A DNA stretch of 64,000 nt from NCBI RefSeq assembly GCF_005519465.1, contig NZ_CP027858.1, positions 3,348,001 to 3,412,000 of the forward strand, read 5' to 3'. Of this stretch, positions 9,580-18,205 are shown in pieces. How positions within the stretch are numbered: the stretch's first letter is position 1; the number at the start of each line of letters is the position of its first letter. Position numbers and translations under genes: made by a program. Under the pieces are notes generated by a model, which saw only the letters and a list, made by a program, of their open reading frames with translations, did not search any database and was not told the origin of the DNA. The DNA comes from Streptomyces clavuligerus (GTDB lineage: Bacteria; Actinomycetota; Actinomycetes; Streptomycetales; Streptomycetaceae).

Positions 9580-9782
9580 CACCCGCAGCCCCTCCGACAC
9601 CCGCGCGGCCCTGTGGCCCCGTGTGCCGGAGCGGGGCCGGACCGGCCATGAGGGCCGTCGCACCCGGCGCACGCCATCCGTACCCCGTGTACGCAGGCGG
9701 CGCCCGGTGCGGCGGCCCTCGCCCGTATCCGCCCCCGCGGACAGCGCTCCCGCCCTTCCCTCCGTACGGCAGGATGAGCACC

Positions 9783-11453
9783 ATGCCCAGCGCAGAAGAG
9801 ACGAGCGTGTACGACGACCGGCCGGACGTCCGGCCCACCCGGCGGGACTCCGTCGCGGCGTCCGGCAGTGAACTCATCGGCGGTCCGGCAGGACGCTGGG
9901 CCCGGCGCTCACCCGGCGGCTCCGCCACCCCTGTACGGGTCGTCGCCCTGGTGGCCATCGGCATGTTCGCGCTGGGCATGGTGCAGAAACTGCCTTGTTA
10001 CAACTGGGCCTGGTTCCGGGGCGCGAACTCCCAGTACACCCACGCCTGCTACTCCGACATCCCGCACCTCTATGTGGGCCGGGGCTTCTCGGACGGTCTC
10101 CTTCCGTACTTCGACCGCCTCACCGGCGACATGGAGTATCTGGAGTATCCCGTTCTGACCGGGCTCTTCATGCAGATCGCCTCCTGGCTCGACCTGTCCG
10201 ACGGCACCCTCCAGGAACAGCAGCAGATGTACTGGATGGTCAACGCGGGCATGCTGATGATCTGCACCGCGGTCATCGCCGTCTGTGTGACCCGGACCCA
10301 TCGCCGCCGCCCCTGGGACGCGCTGCTGGTCGCCCTCGCCCCCGCCTTCGCCCTCACCGCCACGATCAACTGGGATCTGCTGGCCGTCGCGCTCACCGCC
10401 GCGGCGATGCTGATGTGGTCCCGCGGCCGGGCGGTGGCCTTCGGGGTGCTGATCGGCCTGGCGACCGCCGCCAAGCTCTATCCGGCGCTGCTGTTCGCCC
10501 CGCTGCTGCTGCTCTGCTGGCGGGCCGGGCGGTGGCGGGAGTTCCTCACGGCCTCCCTCGCCGCCGCCGGGACCTGGCTCGCGGTCAATCTGCCGGTGAT
10601 GATCGGGGCTCCCGAGGGGTGGAAGAAGTTCTACACCTTCAGCCAGGAGCGCCAGGTCGACTTCGGCTCCCTCTGGCTGGTCCTCCAGCAGCGCACCGAC
10701 TCCGCGCTCGACCCGGAGACGGCGAACAACTACGCGATGCTGCTCATGGTGCTGATCTTCGCGGGTATGGCCCTGCTCACCCTGTCTGCGCCCCGGCGCC
10801 CCCGCTTCGCGCAGCTCGCCTTTCTGATCGTCGCGGCCTTCATCCTCACCAACAAGGTCTACTCGCCGCAGTACGTCCTATGGCTGATCCCGCTCGCCGC
10901 GCTGGCCCGCCCGCGCTGGCGCGACTTCCTGATCTGGCAGGCGTGCGAGGTCCTGTACTTCCTGGGGATCTGGATGTACCTCGCGTTCACCACCGGCGGG
11001 AAGAACCAGGGGCTGCCCGCCGAGGGCTACCACCTGGCCGTCGTGGCGCATCTGGTGGGAACGCTGTATCTGTGCGCGGTCGTGGTGCGCGATATCCTGC
11101 GGCCCGACCGGGACGGAGTACGGCAGGACGGCGCCGACGATCCGTCGGGCGGGGTGCTCGACGGCGCCCCGGACCGGTTCACCCTGGCACGGAGGGCACC
11201 CGCCGGGGCCGGGCCGCTCGGAGGCCCGGCGGTGAGCTGGGGCGTCGAGCCCGCGGGCGCCTCCGGGCCGGGTCCGGTACGGCCCGCGGGGCCCGTGCCG
11301 TCCGGCGACCCGGTGCGGACGGGACCTGCCGCGGAACCGGACGGCGCGGCCGTGCGGCCGGACCGCAGCCCGGAGACGGACCCGGAGACCACCGAGACCG
11401 CAGGGAACACGAAGATCGCGGGAAAGCCCGGGACGCCCCGGGAGCCGTCGTAG
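9783..11453 (+). CDS. glycosyltransferase family 87 (DUF2029) membrane protein
   Basis: A polytopic membrane protein with about ten hydrophobic segments, resembling GT87 polyprenyl-phosphate-dependent mannosyltransferases of actinobacteria. The first helix (VRVVALVAIGMFALGMVQ) is followed by an extracytoplasmic loop with CYNWAWFRGANSQYTHACYSDIPHLY. That loop contains the acidic residue usually placed near the active site. Later blocks include ATINWDLLAVALTAAAML and LTNKVYSPQYVLWLIPLA. The last 120 residues are Pro/Gly/Ala-rich and unstructured. The ATG at 9783 has an AGGA at the right distance; an in-frame ATG at 9774 is also possible. It lies about 200 bp after the PBP gene, and the lipid or polymer it modifies is unknown. 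Confidence 0.82.
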   Translation: MPSAEETSVYDDRPDVRPTRRDSVAASGSELIGGPAGRWARRSPGGSATPVRVVALVAIGMFALGMVQKLPCYNWAWFRGANSQYTHACYSDIPHLYVGRGFSDGLLPYFDRLTGDMEYLEYPVLTGLFMQIASWLDLSDGTLQEQQQMYWMVNAGMLMICTAVIAVCVTRTHRRRPWDALLVALAPAFALTATINWDLLAVALTAAAMLMWSRGRAVAFGVLIGLATAAKLYPALLFAPLLLLCWRAGRWREFLTASLAAAGTWLAVNLPVMIGAPEGWKKFYTFSQERQVDFGSLWLVLQQRTDSALDPETANNYAMLLMVLIFAGMALLTLSAPRRPRFAQLAFLIVAAFILTNKVYSPQYVLWLIPLAALARPRWRDFLIWQACEVLYFLGIWMYLAFTTGGKNQGLPAEGYHLAVVAHLVGTLYLCAVVVRDILRPDRDGVRQDGADDPSGGVLDGAPDRFTLARRAPAGAGPLGGPAVSWGVEPAGASGPGPVRPAGPVPSGDPVRTGPAAEPDGAAVRPDRSPETDPETTETAGNTKIAGKPGTPREPS

Positions 11454-11509
11454 GGCTTTCCGGGGCCGGGTCCGCGGTCGGAGGAGGCCCTGGAGCCCCC
11501 TGACCTGCC

Positions 11510-12541
11510 CTAGTGGTCGACCAGCCGGTCGAACTGCGTCGTGGTGTGCCGCAGATGCGCCACCAGCTCGTCACCGACCCGGGGCTCCTGCGCGTCGGAC
11601 GGGATGAACAGGATCGACACCTGCATGTGCGGAGGCTCGGCGAACCACCGCTGCTTGCCCGCCCACACGAACGGCGAGAGATTGCGGTTGACGGTCGCCA
11701 GACCGGCCCGCGCCACGCCCTTGGCCCGCGGCATCACCCCGTGCAGCGCCTTCGGGGCTTCGAGGCCGACCCCGTGGGAGGTGCCCCCGGCGACGACGAC
11801 CAGCCAGCCGTCGGAGGCCGCCTTCTGCTGCCGGTAGCCGAAACGGTCGCCCTTCGCGACCCGGGTGACATCGAGGACCGCGCCGCGGTACTGGGTCGAG
11901 TCGTGGTCGCCGAGCCACAGCCGGGTGCCGATACGGGCCCGGAACCTGGTCTGCGGGAACTGCTGCTGGAGCCGGGCCAGCTCATCGGCGCGCAGATGGC
12001 TGACGAACATGGTGTGCAGCGGCAGCCGGGCGGCCCGCAGCCGGTCCATCCACGCGATGACCTCTTCGACCGCGTCCGAGCCGTCGGTGCGGTCCAGCGG
12101 CAGATGGAGGGCGAATCCCTCCAGCCGGACGTTGTCGATGGCCGCCGTGAGCTGCGGCAGCTCGTGCTCCAGCACACCGTGGCGCTTCATGGAGCTCATG
12201 CACTCGATGACGACCCGCGCTCCGACCAGGGCATGGACCCCGTCCACCGAGGAGACGGAACGGACGACCCGGTCGGGCAGCGGCACCGGCTCCTCGCCCC
12301 TGCGGAAGGGGGTGAGCACCAGGAGATCGCCGCCGAACCAGTCCTTGATCCGGGCCGCCTCATAGGTGGTGCCCACGGCCAGCATGTCCGTGCCGAAGCG
12401 GTTGACCTCCTCCGACAGCCGCTCATGGCCGAAGCCGTAGCCGTTCCCCTTGCAGACCGGCACCAGTCCGGGGAACTGGTCGATCACGGACTTCTGGTGG
12501 GCCCGCCAGCGTGCGGTGTCGACATACAGGGAGAGCGCCAT
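11510..12541 (-). CDS. alanine racemase-like PLP protein
   Basis: A 343-residue protein related to the N-terminal barrel domain of fold-type III PLP enzymes. VPVCKGNGYGFG near residue 30 places the PLP lysine in the K-x-N-x-Y-G-x-G context of alanine racemases. RLEGFALHLPLD and MFVSHLRADEL follow the family's strand order. Length is close to racemase size (about 370), but I do not see the classical C-terminal catalytic tyrosine block. Racemase activity is therefore not certain. It lies directly downstream of femX on the same strand, so a role in wall precursor or amino acid supply is likely. Confidence 0.75.
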   Translation of the reverse strand: MALSLYVDTARWRAHQKSVIDQFPGLVPVCKGNGYGFGHERLSEEVNRFGTDMLAVGTTYEAARIKDWFGGDLLVLTPFRRGEEPVPLPDRVVRSVSSVDGVHALVGARVVIECMSSMKRHGVLEHELPQLTAAIDNVRLEGFALHLPLDRTDGSDAVEEVIAWMDRLRAARLPLHTMFVSHLRADELARLQQQFPQTRFRARIGTRLWLGDHDSTQYRGAVLDVTRVAKGDRFGYRQQKAASDGWLVVVAGGTSHGVGLEAPKALHGVMPRAKGVARAGLATVNRNLSPFVWAGKQRWFAEPPHMQVSILFIPSDAQEPRVGDELVAHLRHTTTQFDRLVDH

Positions 12542-12687
12542 GGCCGGCCCGGAACCTTTCTGATGACTGCGGTGTATCGGGAGTCTGTGCGAAATGGACG
12601 GGATCTACGAGGTTACGGGGTGGGCGCGGGCGCCGTGAGGGCCCGTGTCCACCCGACGGCCGGCGGTCGCCGGACGTCGCCCCCGGG

Positions 12688-13806
12688 TCAGCGGCGGGAC
12701 ATATACATGTCGAGCGCCTTGTGCAGGAGCTTGTTGAGCGGGAAGTCCCACTCGCCGACGTACTCGACGGCCTCGCCGCCGGTGCCGACCTTGAACTGGA
12801 TCAGACCGAAGAGATGGTCGGTCTCGTCCAGGGAGTCGCTGATGCCCCTCAGGTCGTAGACGGTGGCGCCCATCGCGTAGGCGTCCCGCAGCATCCGCCA
12901 CTGCATCGCGTTCGAGGGCCGGACCTCGCGGCCGATGTTGTCGGAGGCCCCGTACGAGTACCAGACATGGCCGCCGACCACGAGCATCGTGGCCGCCGAG
13001 AGGTTCACCCCGTTGTGCCGGGCGAAGTAGAGCCGCATCCGGTTGGGGTCCTCGGTGTTGAGGACCGTCCACATGCGCTGGAAGTACGAGAGCGGACGGG
13101 GCCGGAAGCGGTCACGGACCGCGGTGATCTCGTAGAGGCGCTGCCACTCCTCAAGGTCGTAGTAGCCGCCCTGGACCACCTCGACACCGGCCTTCTCGGC
13201 CTTCTTGATGTTGCGTCGCCAGAGCTGGTTGAAGCCCTTGTGGACATCGTCCAGCGAACGGTTGGCCAGCGGCACCTGGTAGACGTACCGGGGCTGGACG
13301 TCGCCGAAGCCGGCGCCCCCGTCCTCACCCTGCTGCCAGCCCATCTTCCGCAGCCGGTCGGCCACCTCGAAGGCGCGCGGCTCGATATGGGTGGCCTGCA
13401 CGTCCCGCAGCCGCTTCACCTCCGGGTCCTGGATGCCGGACTTGATGGCGGGCGCGTCCCAGCGGCGGATGACCACCGGGGGCCCCATCTTCACGGAGAA
13501 GGCGCCCTGCTGCTTGAGGTGCGCGAGCATCGGCTGGAGCCAGTCCTCCAGGTTCGGCGCGTACCAGTTGATCACCGGTCCCTCGGGGAGGTAGGCGAGG
13601 TAGCGCTTGATCTTGGGAAGCTGGCGGTAGAGAACCAGAGCCGCGCCGACGAGCTGTCCGGTGCGGTCGAACCAGCCGAGGTTCTCCGAACGCCACTCCG
13701 TCTTCACATCGGCCCACGCCGGAACCTGGCAGTGACTGGCCGCTGGCAGGGACTGGATGTACGCCAGATGCTGCTCTCGGCTGATGGTCCTCAGGGTCAG
13801 GCTCAT
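12688..13806 (-). CDS. femX: FemX-type peptidoglycan interpeptide bridge aminoacyltransferase
   Basis: A FemABX-family enzyme that transfers an amino acid from aminoacyl-tRNA to the stem peptide of lipid II. In Streptomyces this homologue adds the single glycine on LL-diaminopimelate. The 372-residue protein has the twin GNAT-like fold and recognisable blocks QVPAWADVKTEW near residue 30 and FNQLWRRNIKKAEKAGVEV around residue 185. The C-terminal WYSYGASDN and DLRGISDSLDETDHLFGLIQFK are also present. The ATG at 13806 is preceded by GAGGAG. It sits upstream of the alanine-racemase-like gene, 146 bp apart, in a cell-wall neighbourhood. The call of family is firm; the substrate is from homology. 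Confidence 0.9.
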   Translation of the reverse strand: MSLTLRTISREQHLAYIQSLPAASHCQVPAWADVKTEWRSENLGWFDRTGQLVGAALVLYRQLPKIKRYLAYLPEGPVINWYAPNLEDWLQPMLAHLKQQGAFSVKMGPPVVIRRWDAPAIKSGIQDPEVKRLRDVQATHIEPRAFEVADRLRKMGWQQGEDGGAGFGDVQPRYVYQVPLANRSLDDVHKGFNQLWRRNIKKAEKAGVEVVQGGYYDLEEWQRLYEITAVRDRFRPRPLSYFQRMWTVLNTEDPNRMRLYFARHNGVNLSAATMLVVGGHVWYSYGASDNIGREVRPSNAMQWRMLRDAYAMGATVYDLRGISDSLDETDHLFGLIQFKVGTGGEAVEYVGEWDFPLNKLLHKALDMYMSRR

Positions 13807-13942
13807 GCGGGGCGCTCCTCGGCAGGTGTGTCCCCATGGGTCTGGGGCTCCAGCTCTCGCGCCGAAGCCTACTGGGCGGGTGGAACAGCCCGAATGGCCG
13901 CGTGGCCCTCCGACCACGCGGCCATCCAGGGGCAGTGCCGGA

Positions 13943-14254
13943 TCAGCCGCCGATGACGCCGCCGAAGAGCCCGCCGTGCGCCATGCCGAGGAAGAAGCCG
14001 ACGGCGGAGGCGCCCAGACCGATGACCAGGGCCGTGCGCTCACGTGTCGTCACCGAGATGAACTGGCCGTAGCCCCCGGTGAGGATTCCCAGCAGGCCCG
14101 CCCAGGAGCTGACCAGGTGCAGATGGTGGAAGAGCGAGGTGATGAGCGCGAGGGCGCCCAGGACGAGCGTCACCGCGGCCAGGGTGTCCTGGAGGGGGTG
14201 GGGCTTGCCGTCCGTGGCGAAGAGGGATGTCTGACGTCGCATGGCCTGTGCCAT
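13943..14254 (-). CDS. small membrane protein with three hydrophobic segments
   Basis: A 103-residue protein: a short polar N-terminus (MAQAMRRQTSLFATDGKPHP) and then three hydrophobic helices (TLAAVTLVLGALALITSLFHHL, SWAGLLGILTGGYGQFI and TALVIGLGASAVGFFLGMAHGGLFGG). AGGAGG lies 8 bases before the ATG at 14254, which fixes this start over a longer frame. It lies upstream of femX on the same strand and divergent from rpsF. Position matches a conserved hypothetical of streptomycetes. Function unknown. Confidence 0.8.
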   Translation of the reverse strand: MAQAMRRQTSLFATDGKPHPLQDTLAAVTLVLGALALITSLFHHLHLVSSWAGLLGILTGGYGQFISVTTRERTALVIGLGASAVGFFLGMAHGGLFGGVIGG

Positions 14255-14279
14255 GTGGCACCTCCTGGCGTTGCCGGAG

Positions 14280-14301
14280 CACGGCGCTCCGTAGCGCCGT
14301 G
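14280..14301. repeat. inverted repeat between membrane protein gene and rpsF
   Basis: CACGGCGCT and AGCGCCGTG are exact complements around ccgt. The repeat lies 26 bp upstream of the membrane-protein start and 66 bp before the putative rpsF -10 element. It may be an operator or an RNA hairpin in the leader; no family is recognised. Confidence 0.4.
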
Positions 14302-14342
14302 CGCACCCGATGTGTACAGATTGCTTCCGCCGGGCACTGGAT

Positions 14343-14372
14343 TTCAACCGCACGCGTCTCTGCGGGTACTCT
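14343..14372 (+). promoter_or_regulatory. putative promoter of rpsF-ssb-rpsR-rplI
   Basis: TTCAAC at 14343-14348 and TACTCT at 14367-14372 are separated by 18 bp, a reasonable match to HrdB-type promoters. It would give a leader of about 155 nt before rpsF. This is judged by eye only. Confidence 0.45.
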
Positions 14373-14535
14373 GTACGGTCTGCACCGGTGTCTGCCCAGG
14401 CCAGAGCCGGACGTCCGTCACTGTCGGTGAGGGGCGACCCCCAGCTGTTGCGCTCAGGCGCCCGGTGCTTACGCATTACGACCCTCCTGCCACGGAACGC
14501 CCGTGGCCGCTGAGTCCAAAGGAGGTGGGTTCCAC

Positions 14536-14826
14536 ATGCGTCACTACGAGGTGATGGTCATCCTCGACCCCGATCTGGAGGAGCGCGCTGTCGCCCCGCT
14601 GATCGAGAACTTCCTCTCCGTCGTCCGTGAGGGCAACGGAAAGGTGGAGAAGGTCGACACCTGGGGCCGTCGTCGTCTCGCCTACGAGATCAAGAAGAAG
14701 CCCGAGGGCATCTACTCGGTCATCGACCTGCAGGCCGAGCCCGCGGTCGTCAAGGAGCTCGACCGGCAGATGAACCTGAACGAGTCGGTCCTCCGGACCA
14801 AGGTCCTCCGTCCCGAGACCCACTGA
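14536..14826 (+). CDS. rpsF: 30S ribosomal protein S6
   Basis: A 96-residue protein starting [19 protein letters not shown], with the family block [20 protein letters not shown]. It binds S18 and 16S rRNA in the small-subunit platform. AAAGGAGGTGGG 12 bases upstream of the ATG at 14536 is a strong ribosome-binding site and rules out a longer frame from 14503. It is the first gene of the usual rpsF-ssb-rpsR-rplI operon. Confidence 0.97.
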   Translation: MRHYEVMVILDPDLEERAVAPLIENFLSVVREGNGKVEKVDTWGRRRLAYEIKKKPEGIYSVIDLQAEPAVVKELDRQMNLNESVLRTKVLRPETH

Positions 14827-14900
14827 GCTCTCCGCTCAGCAGTCATCGGGCTTGAGTAGCAGCAAGCAGCCAGAAGCAATCCCCGCCGAGAGGTTCACCC

Positions 14901-15494
14901 ATGGCAGGCGAGACCGTCATCACGGTCGTCGGCAATCTTGTCGACGACCCCGAGCTGCGCTTCACCCCGTCGGGTGCGGCGGTCGCGAAGTTCCGTATCG
15001 CGTCCACCCCCCGCACCTTCGACCGTCAGACCAATGAGTGGAAGGACGGCGAGAGCCTCTTCCTGACCTGCTCGGTCTGGCGTCAGGCGGCGGAGAACGT
15101 CGCCGAGTCCCTCCAGCGCGGCATGCGTGTCGTCGTGCAGGGTCGGCTGAAGCAGCGGTCGTACGAGGACCGCGAGGGCGTGAAGCGCACGGTCTACGAG
15201 CTGGACGTCGAAGAAGTCGGCCCCAGCCTCAAGAACGCCACGGCCAAGGTCACCAAGACCACCGGACGTGGTGGCCAGGGTGGCTACGGCGGCGGTGGCG
15301 GCGGCCAGCAGGGCGGCAACTGGGGCGGTGCCCCCAGTGGTGGCCAGCAGGGCGGCGGCGGTGCACCCGCCGACGACCCGTGGGCGACCGGTGCGCCGTC
15401 CGGCGGCCAGCAGGGCGGCGGAGGCAACTGGGGCGGAAGCTCCGGTGGCTCCGGTGGTTCCGGCGGCGGCTACTCGGACGAGCCCCCCTTCTAA
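14901..15494 (+). CDS. ssb: single-stranded DNA-binding protein
   Basis: SSB coats single-stranded DNA in replication and repair. Residues 1-110 are the OB fold ([42 protein letters not shown]). Residues 115-190 are a Gly/Gln/Ser linker made of repeated GGQQGG units. The acidic tip DEPPF is the partner-protein docking site found in almost all bacterial SSBs. At 197 residues it is the essential genomic form. It sits between rpsF and rpsR with 74-bp and 63-bp gaps. Confidence 0.97.
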   Translation: MAGETVITVVGNLVDDPELRFTPSGAAVAKFRIASTPRTFDRQTNEWKDGESLFLTCSVWRQAAENVAESLQRGMRVVVQGRLKQRSYEDREGVKRTVYELDVEEVGPSLKNATAKVTKTTGRGGQGGYGGGGGGQQGGNWGGAPSGGQQGGGGAPADDPWATGAPSGGQQGGGGNWGGSSGGSGGSGGGYSDEPPF

Positions 15495-15557
15495 GGACCC
15501 CTTCGGTCCTTCGGGGTGCTCGCACTCCCAACTTCTTGATCACACAGGAGATACATC

Positions 15558-15794
15558 ATGGCGAAGCCGCCTGTGCGCAAGCCGAAGAAGAAGGTCTGCG
15601 CATTCTGCAAGGACAAGACCGTGTACGTGGACTACAAGGACACGAACATGCTGCGGAAGTTCATTTCCGACCGTGGCAAGATCCGTGCCCGCCGCGTGAC
15701 CGGCAACTGCACTCAGCACCAGCGTGACGTCGCCACGGCCGTGAAGAACAGCCGTGAGATGGCGCTGCTGCCCTACACGTCCACCGCGCGATAA
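15558..15794 (+). CDS. rpsR: 30S ribosomal protein S18
   Basis: A 78-residue protein ([20 protein letters not shown]) with the conserved [20 protein letters not shown] and [29 protein letters not shown] blocks. CxxC at the N-terminus plus one later cysteine indicates a zinc-ribbon type rather than the Cys-less S18 paralogue found in some actinobacteria. AGGAG precedes the ATG. Confidence 0.97.
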   Translation: MAKPPVRKPKKKVCAFCKDKTVYVDYKDTNMLRKFISDRGKIRARRVTGNCTQHQRDVATAVKNSREMALLPYTSTAR

Positions 15795-15812
15795 GGGAAG
15801 GGTGACAGCATC

Positions 15813-16259
15813 ATGAAGATCATCCTCACCCAGGAAGTCACCGGTCTCGGTGCCGCTGGCGATGTCGTCGAGGTCAAGGACGGCTACGCCCGTAACTACC
15901 TTGTTCCGCGCGGGTTCGCGATCCGCTGGACCAAGGGCGGCGAGAAGGACGTGGCGCAGATCCGCCGCGCCCGCAAGATCCACGAGATCGCGACCATCGA
16001 GCAGGCCAACGAGGTCAAGGCCAAGATCGAGGGCGTGAAGGTCCGTCTGGCCGTTCGCTCCGGCGACGCCGGCCGTCTCTTCGGCTCCGTCACCCCGGCC
16101 GACGTCGCTTCGGCGATCAAGGCCGCCGGTGGCCCCGAGGTCGACAAGCGCCGCGTTGAGCTCGGTTCGCCGATCAAGAACCTGGGCTCGCACCAGGTGT
16201 CCGTGCGTCTGCACCCCGAGGTTGCCGCGACCTTCGGTATCGAGGTCGTCGCCGCCTGA
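15813..16259 (+). CDS. rplI: 50S ribosomal protein L9
   Basis: A 148-residue protein starting [36 protein letters not shown], which is the L9 signature. A connecting helix and a C-terminal domain ([15 protein letters not shown]) follow. It binds 23S rRNA at the base of the L1 stalk. GGAAGGGTGAC supplies the ribosome-binding site, 18 bp after rpsR. It is the last gene of the operon, followed by a clear terminator. Confidence 0.97.
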   Translation: MKIILTQEVTGLGAAGDVVEVKDGYARNYLVPRGFAIRWTKGGEKDVAQIRRARKIHEIATIEQANEVKAKIEGVKVRLAVRSGDAGRLFGSVTPADVASAIKAAGGPEVDKRRVELGSPIKNLGSHQVSVRLHPEVAATFGIEVVAA

Positions 16260-16291
16260 GGCAGCGTCTGAGCGCACGCGTGTGAACGCAC

Positions 16292-16325
16292 GGAAGGGCC
16301 GTACCCCGGGGGGTACGGCCCTTCC
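16292..16325 (+). terminator. terminator of the rpsF-rplI operon
   Basis: GGAAGGGCCGTACCC and GGGTACGGCCCTTCC are perfect 15-bp complements around a 4-base loop, 32 bp after the rplI stop codon. A short T-containing stretch follows. Confidence 0.85.
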
Positions 16326-16381
16326 CGTTGTTCCGAGACGTGCCTCTGCTCTGAGATGCGCCTTGCTCCGGAACGCCTCGA

Positions 16382-16397
16382 TGTTTCACGTGAAACG
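16382..16397. promoter_or_regulatory. parS: parS site 4
   Basis: TGTTTCACGTGAAACG, 15 of 16 consensus bases with the 14-bp core intact. It lies between the rplI terminator and the convergent MATE gene. Confidence 0.9.
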
Positions 16398-16400
16398 CTC

Positions 16401-16416
16401 GGTTTCACGTGAAACA
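16401..16416. promoter_or_regulatory. parS: parS site 5
   Basis: GGTTTCACGTGAAACA, with an intact GTTTCACGTGAAAC core, starts only three bases after site 4. It forms a closely spaced pair on the same face of the helix (19-bp centre spacing). Confidence 0.9.
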
Positions 16417-16442
16417 GTCTCTTTCGGGAGGAGCCGTGAGGC

Positions 16443-17780
16443 TCAGCGGGTGGCGCCCAGGACGATCCAGTGCCCCGAGCGGGCACGGAGCCACAGGGTG
16501 GCCAGCCGGACGGCCATCATCAGTGTCATCGCCCACCACAGCGCGGTCAGCCCGCCGCCGAGGGCGGGAATCAGCAGGGCGACCGGGGCGAAGACGGCCA
16601 GGGTGGCCAGCATGGCCCAGGCCAGATAGGGGCCGTCACCGGCTCCCATCAGGACACCGTCGAGGACGAAGACCACTCCGGCGATGGGCTGGCAGAGCGC
16701 GACGACCAGCAGGGCCGGCAGCAGGGCGTCCTGGACCAGGGGGTCGTCGGTGAACAGCGGGGTGAACAGCGGCTGGGAGATCACCAGCAGCATGCCCATG
16801 ACTCCTCCGAAGACGATGCCCCACTGCACCATCCGGCGGCAGACCTGCCGTGCTCCCTGGGCGTCCCCGGCTCCCAGGCAGCGGCCGATGATCGCCTGGC
16901 CCGCTATGGCGATCGCGTCCAGGGCGAAGGCCATCAGACTCCACAGCGAGAGAACGATCTGATGGGCGGCGATCTGGTCGTCCCCCATCCGGGCGGCGAC
17001 GGCGGTGGCGATCATCAGCACGGCCCGCAGCGACAGGGTGCGGACGAGCAGGGGGGCTCCGGCACGGGCGCTGGCCCGTATGCCCGCCGCATGGGGACGC
17101 AGGGAGGCACGGTGGCGCCGGGCCCCGCGGATGACCACGATCAGATAGGCGACGGCCATCCCCCACTGTGCGATCACGGTGCCCCAGGCGGAACCGGCGA
17201 TGCCGAGTCCGGCCCCGTACACCAGGCCCACATTGAGGACGGCGTTCGCGGCGAAACCGGCCCCGGCGACCACGAGCGGAGTGCGGGTGTCCTGGAGGCC
17301 GCGCAGTACGCCGGTGGCGGCCAGCACGATCAGCATGGCGGGGATGCCCAGGCTGGATATGCGGAGATAGGTGACGGCGTAGGGGGCGGCGGTGTCGGAG
17401 GCCCCGAGGATGTCCACCAGCGCGGGCGCGGCGGGCAGGGTCAGGGCCACCAGGGCGGCTCCGAGGAGGGTGGCCAGCCAGATGCCGTCCATGCCCTGGC
17501 GGATGGCGGCACCGAGATCGCCCGCGCCGACCCGCCGGGCGACGGCGGCCGTGGTGGCGTAGGCGAGGAAGACACAGACGCTCACGGCGGTCATCAGCAG
17601 GGCGGCCGCGATGGCGAACCCGGCGAGCTGGGCGGTGCCGAGGTGGCCGACGACGGCGCTGTCGACCATGACGAAGAGGGGTTCGGCGACCAGCGCTCCG
17701 AAGGCGGGGAGGGCGAGCGAGACGATCTCTCGGTCGTGCCGCCGCCGGAGCGCCTTCGGGGAGGTGGGGGCCTGGGTCAT
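16443..17780 (-). CDS. MATE family efflux transporter (DinF-like)
   Basis: A membrane antiporter of about 445 residues with two bundles of six helices, typical of MATE exporters. Recognisable blocks are EIVSLALPAFGALVAEPLFVMVDSAVVGHLGTAQLAGF near the N-terminus and GVLRGLQDTRTPL in the middle. AAHQIVLSLWSLMAFALDAIAIAGQAIIGRCLGAGD lies in the second half. These place it in the DinF subfamily. The substrate is unknown. The ATG at 17780 is preferred over a TTG at 17816 since the family begins with a short polar N-terminus. It converges on rplI across two parS sites. Confidence 0.9.
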   Translation of the reverse strand: MTQAPTSPKALRRRHDREIVSLALPAFGALVAEPLFVMVDSAVVGHLGTAQLAGFAIAAALLMTAVSVCVFLAYATTAAVARRVGAGDLGAAIRQGMDGIWLATLLGAALVALTLPAAPALVDILGASDTAAPYAVTYLRISSLGIPAMLIVLAATGVLRGLQDTRTPLVVAGAGFAANAVLNVGLVYGAGLGIAGSAWGTVIAQWGMAVAYLIVVIRGARRHRASLRPHAAGIRASARAGAPLLVRTLSLRAVLMIATAVAARMGDDQIAAHQIVLSLWSLMAFALDAIAIAGQAIIGRCLGAGDAQGARQVCRRMVQWGIVFGGVMGMLLVISQPLFTPLFTDDPLVQDALLPALLVVALCQPIAGVVFVLDGVLMGAGDGPYLAWAMLATLAVFAPVALLIPALGGGLTALWWAMTLMMAVRLATLWLRARSGHWIVLGATR

Positions 17781-17793
17781 GGGCTCAAGGTAA

Positions 17794-18056
17794 TCGTCCA
17801 CAGGTAATAGATGCAAACCGTGTGTGGCTATTACTTCTCATCGAAGCGCCGGTTCCGGGGCGTCTCGTTTGTCGCGATCTTGGCCCCCGGGGAAAAGTTT
17901 TTCTCCCCCACAGGCCGTGGATGGAAGACTCGCTGGTCAGAGGGGTCCTCCCGGGCGTGACATGATTTTGTCCACAGCACTGTCCCCCGCTCCATGCACA
18001 GGTTCCGGGGAGTTCTCCACAGCATCGGGGCGCTCATCCACATGGCCTGTGGATAA
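17794..18056. other. DnaA-box cluster between the MATE gene and dnaB
   Basis: Within a 425-bp intergenic region there are five 9-mers matching or nearly matching the Streptomyces DnaA box. They are TCGTCCACA at 17794, TTGTCCACA at 17968, TTCTCCACA at 18013, TCATCCACA at 18034 and, on the other strand, TTATCCACA at 18048. Two are perfect strong boxes. DnaA is known to bind such clusters outside oriC in S. coelicolor. Here they may titrate DnaA or tune dnaB transcription. Nothing else was recognised in the gap. Confidence 0.7.
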
Positions 18057-18205
18057 CCAGATTGGCTGACGGTGCCCGGGGCCCTACCGTGGACCCTCGC
18101 CCGACGCGCCGGAAGCGGAGTTGGGCCACTCGTTTTGTCAGTCCTGTGCCGTAGAAAGAGGGGGCACGGCGAGGTCCGCTGAGCGGACGGGAGGAGGTGG
18201 CCCGG

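Noticed and set aside
9621..9782. Upstream extension of the GT87 protein
   Set aside because: The extra residues are Pro/Arg-rich, lack a ribosome site, and the recognisable family start is at 9774-9783.
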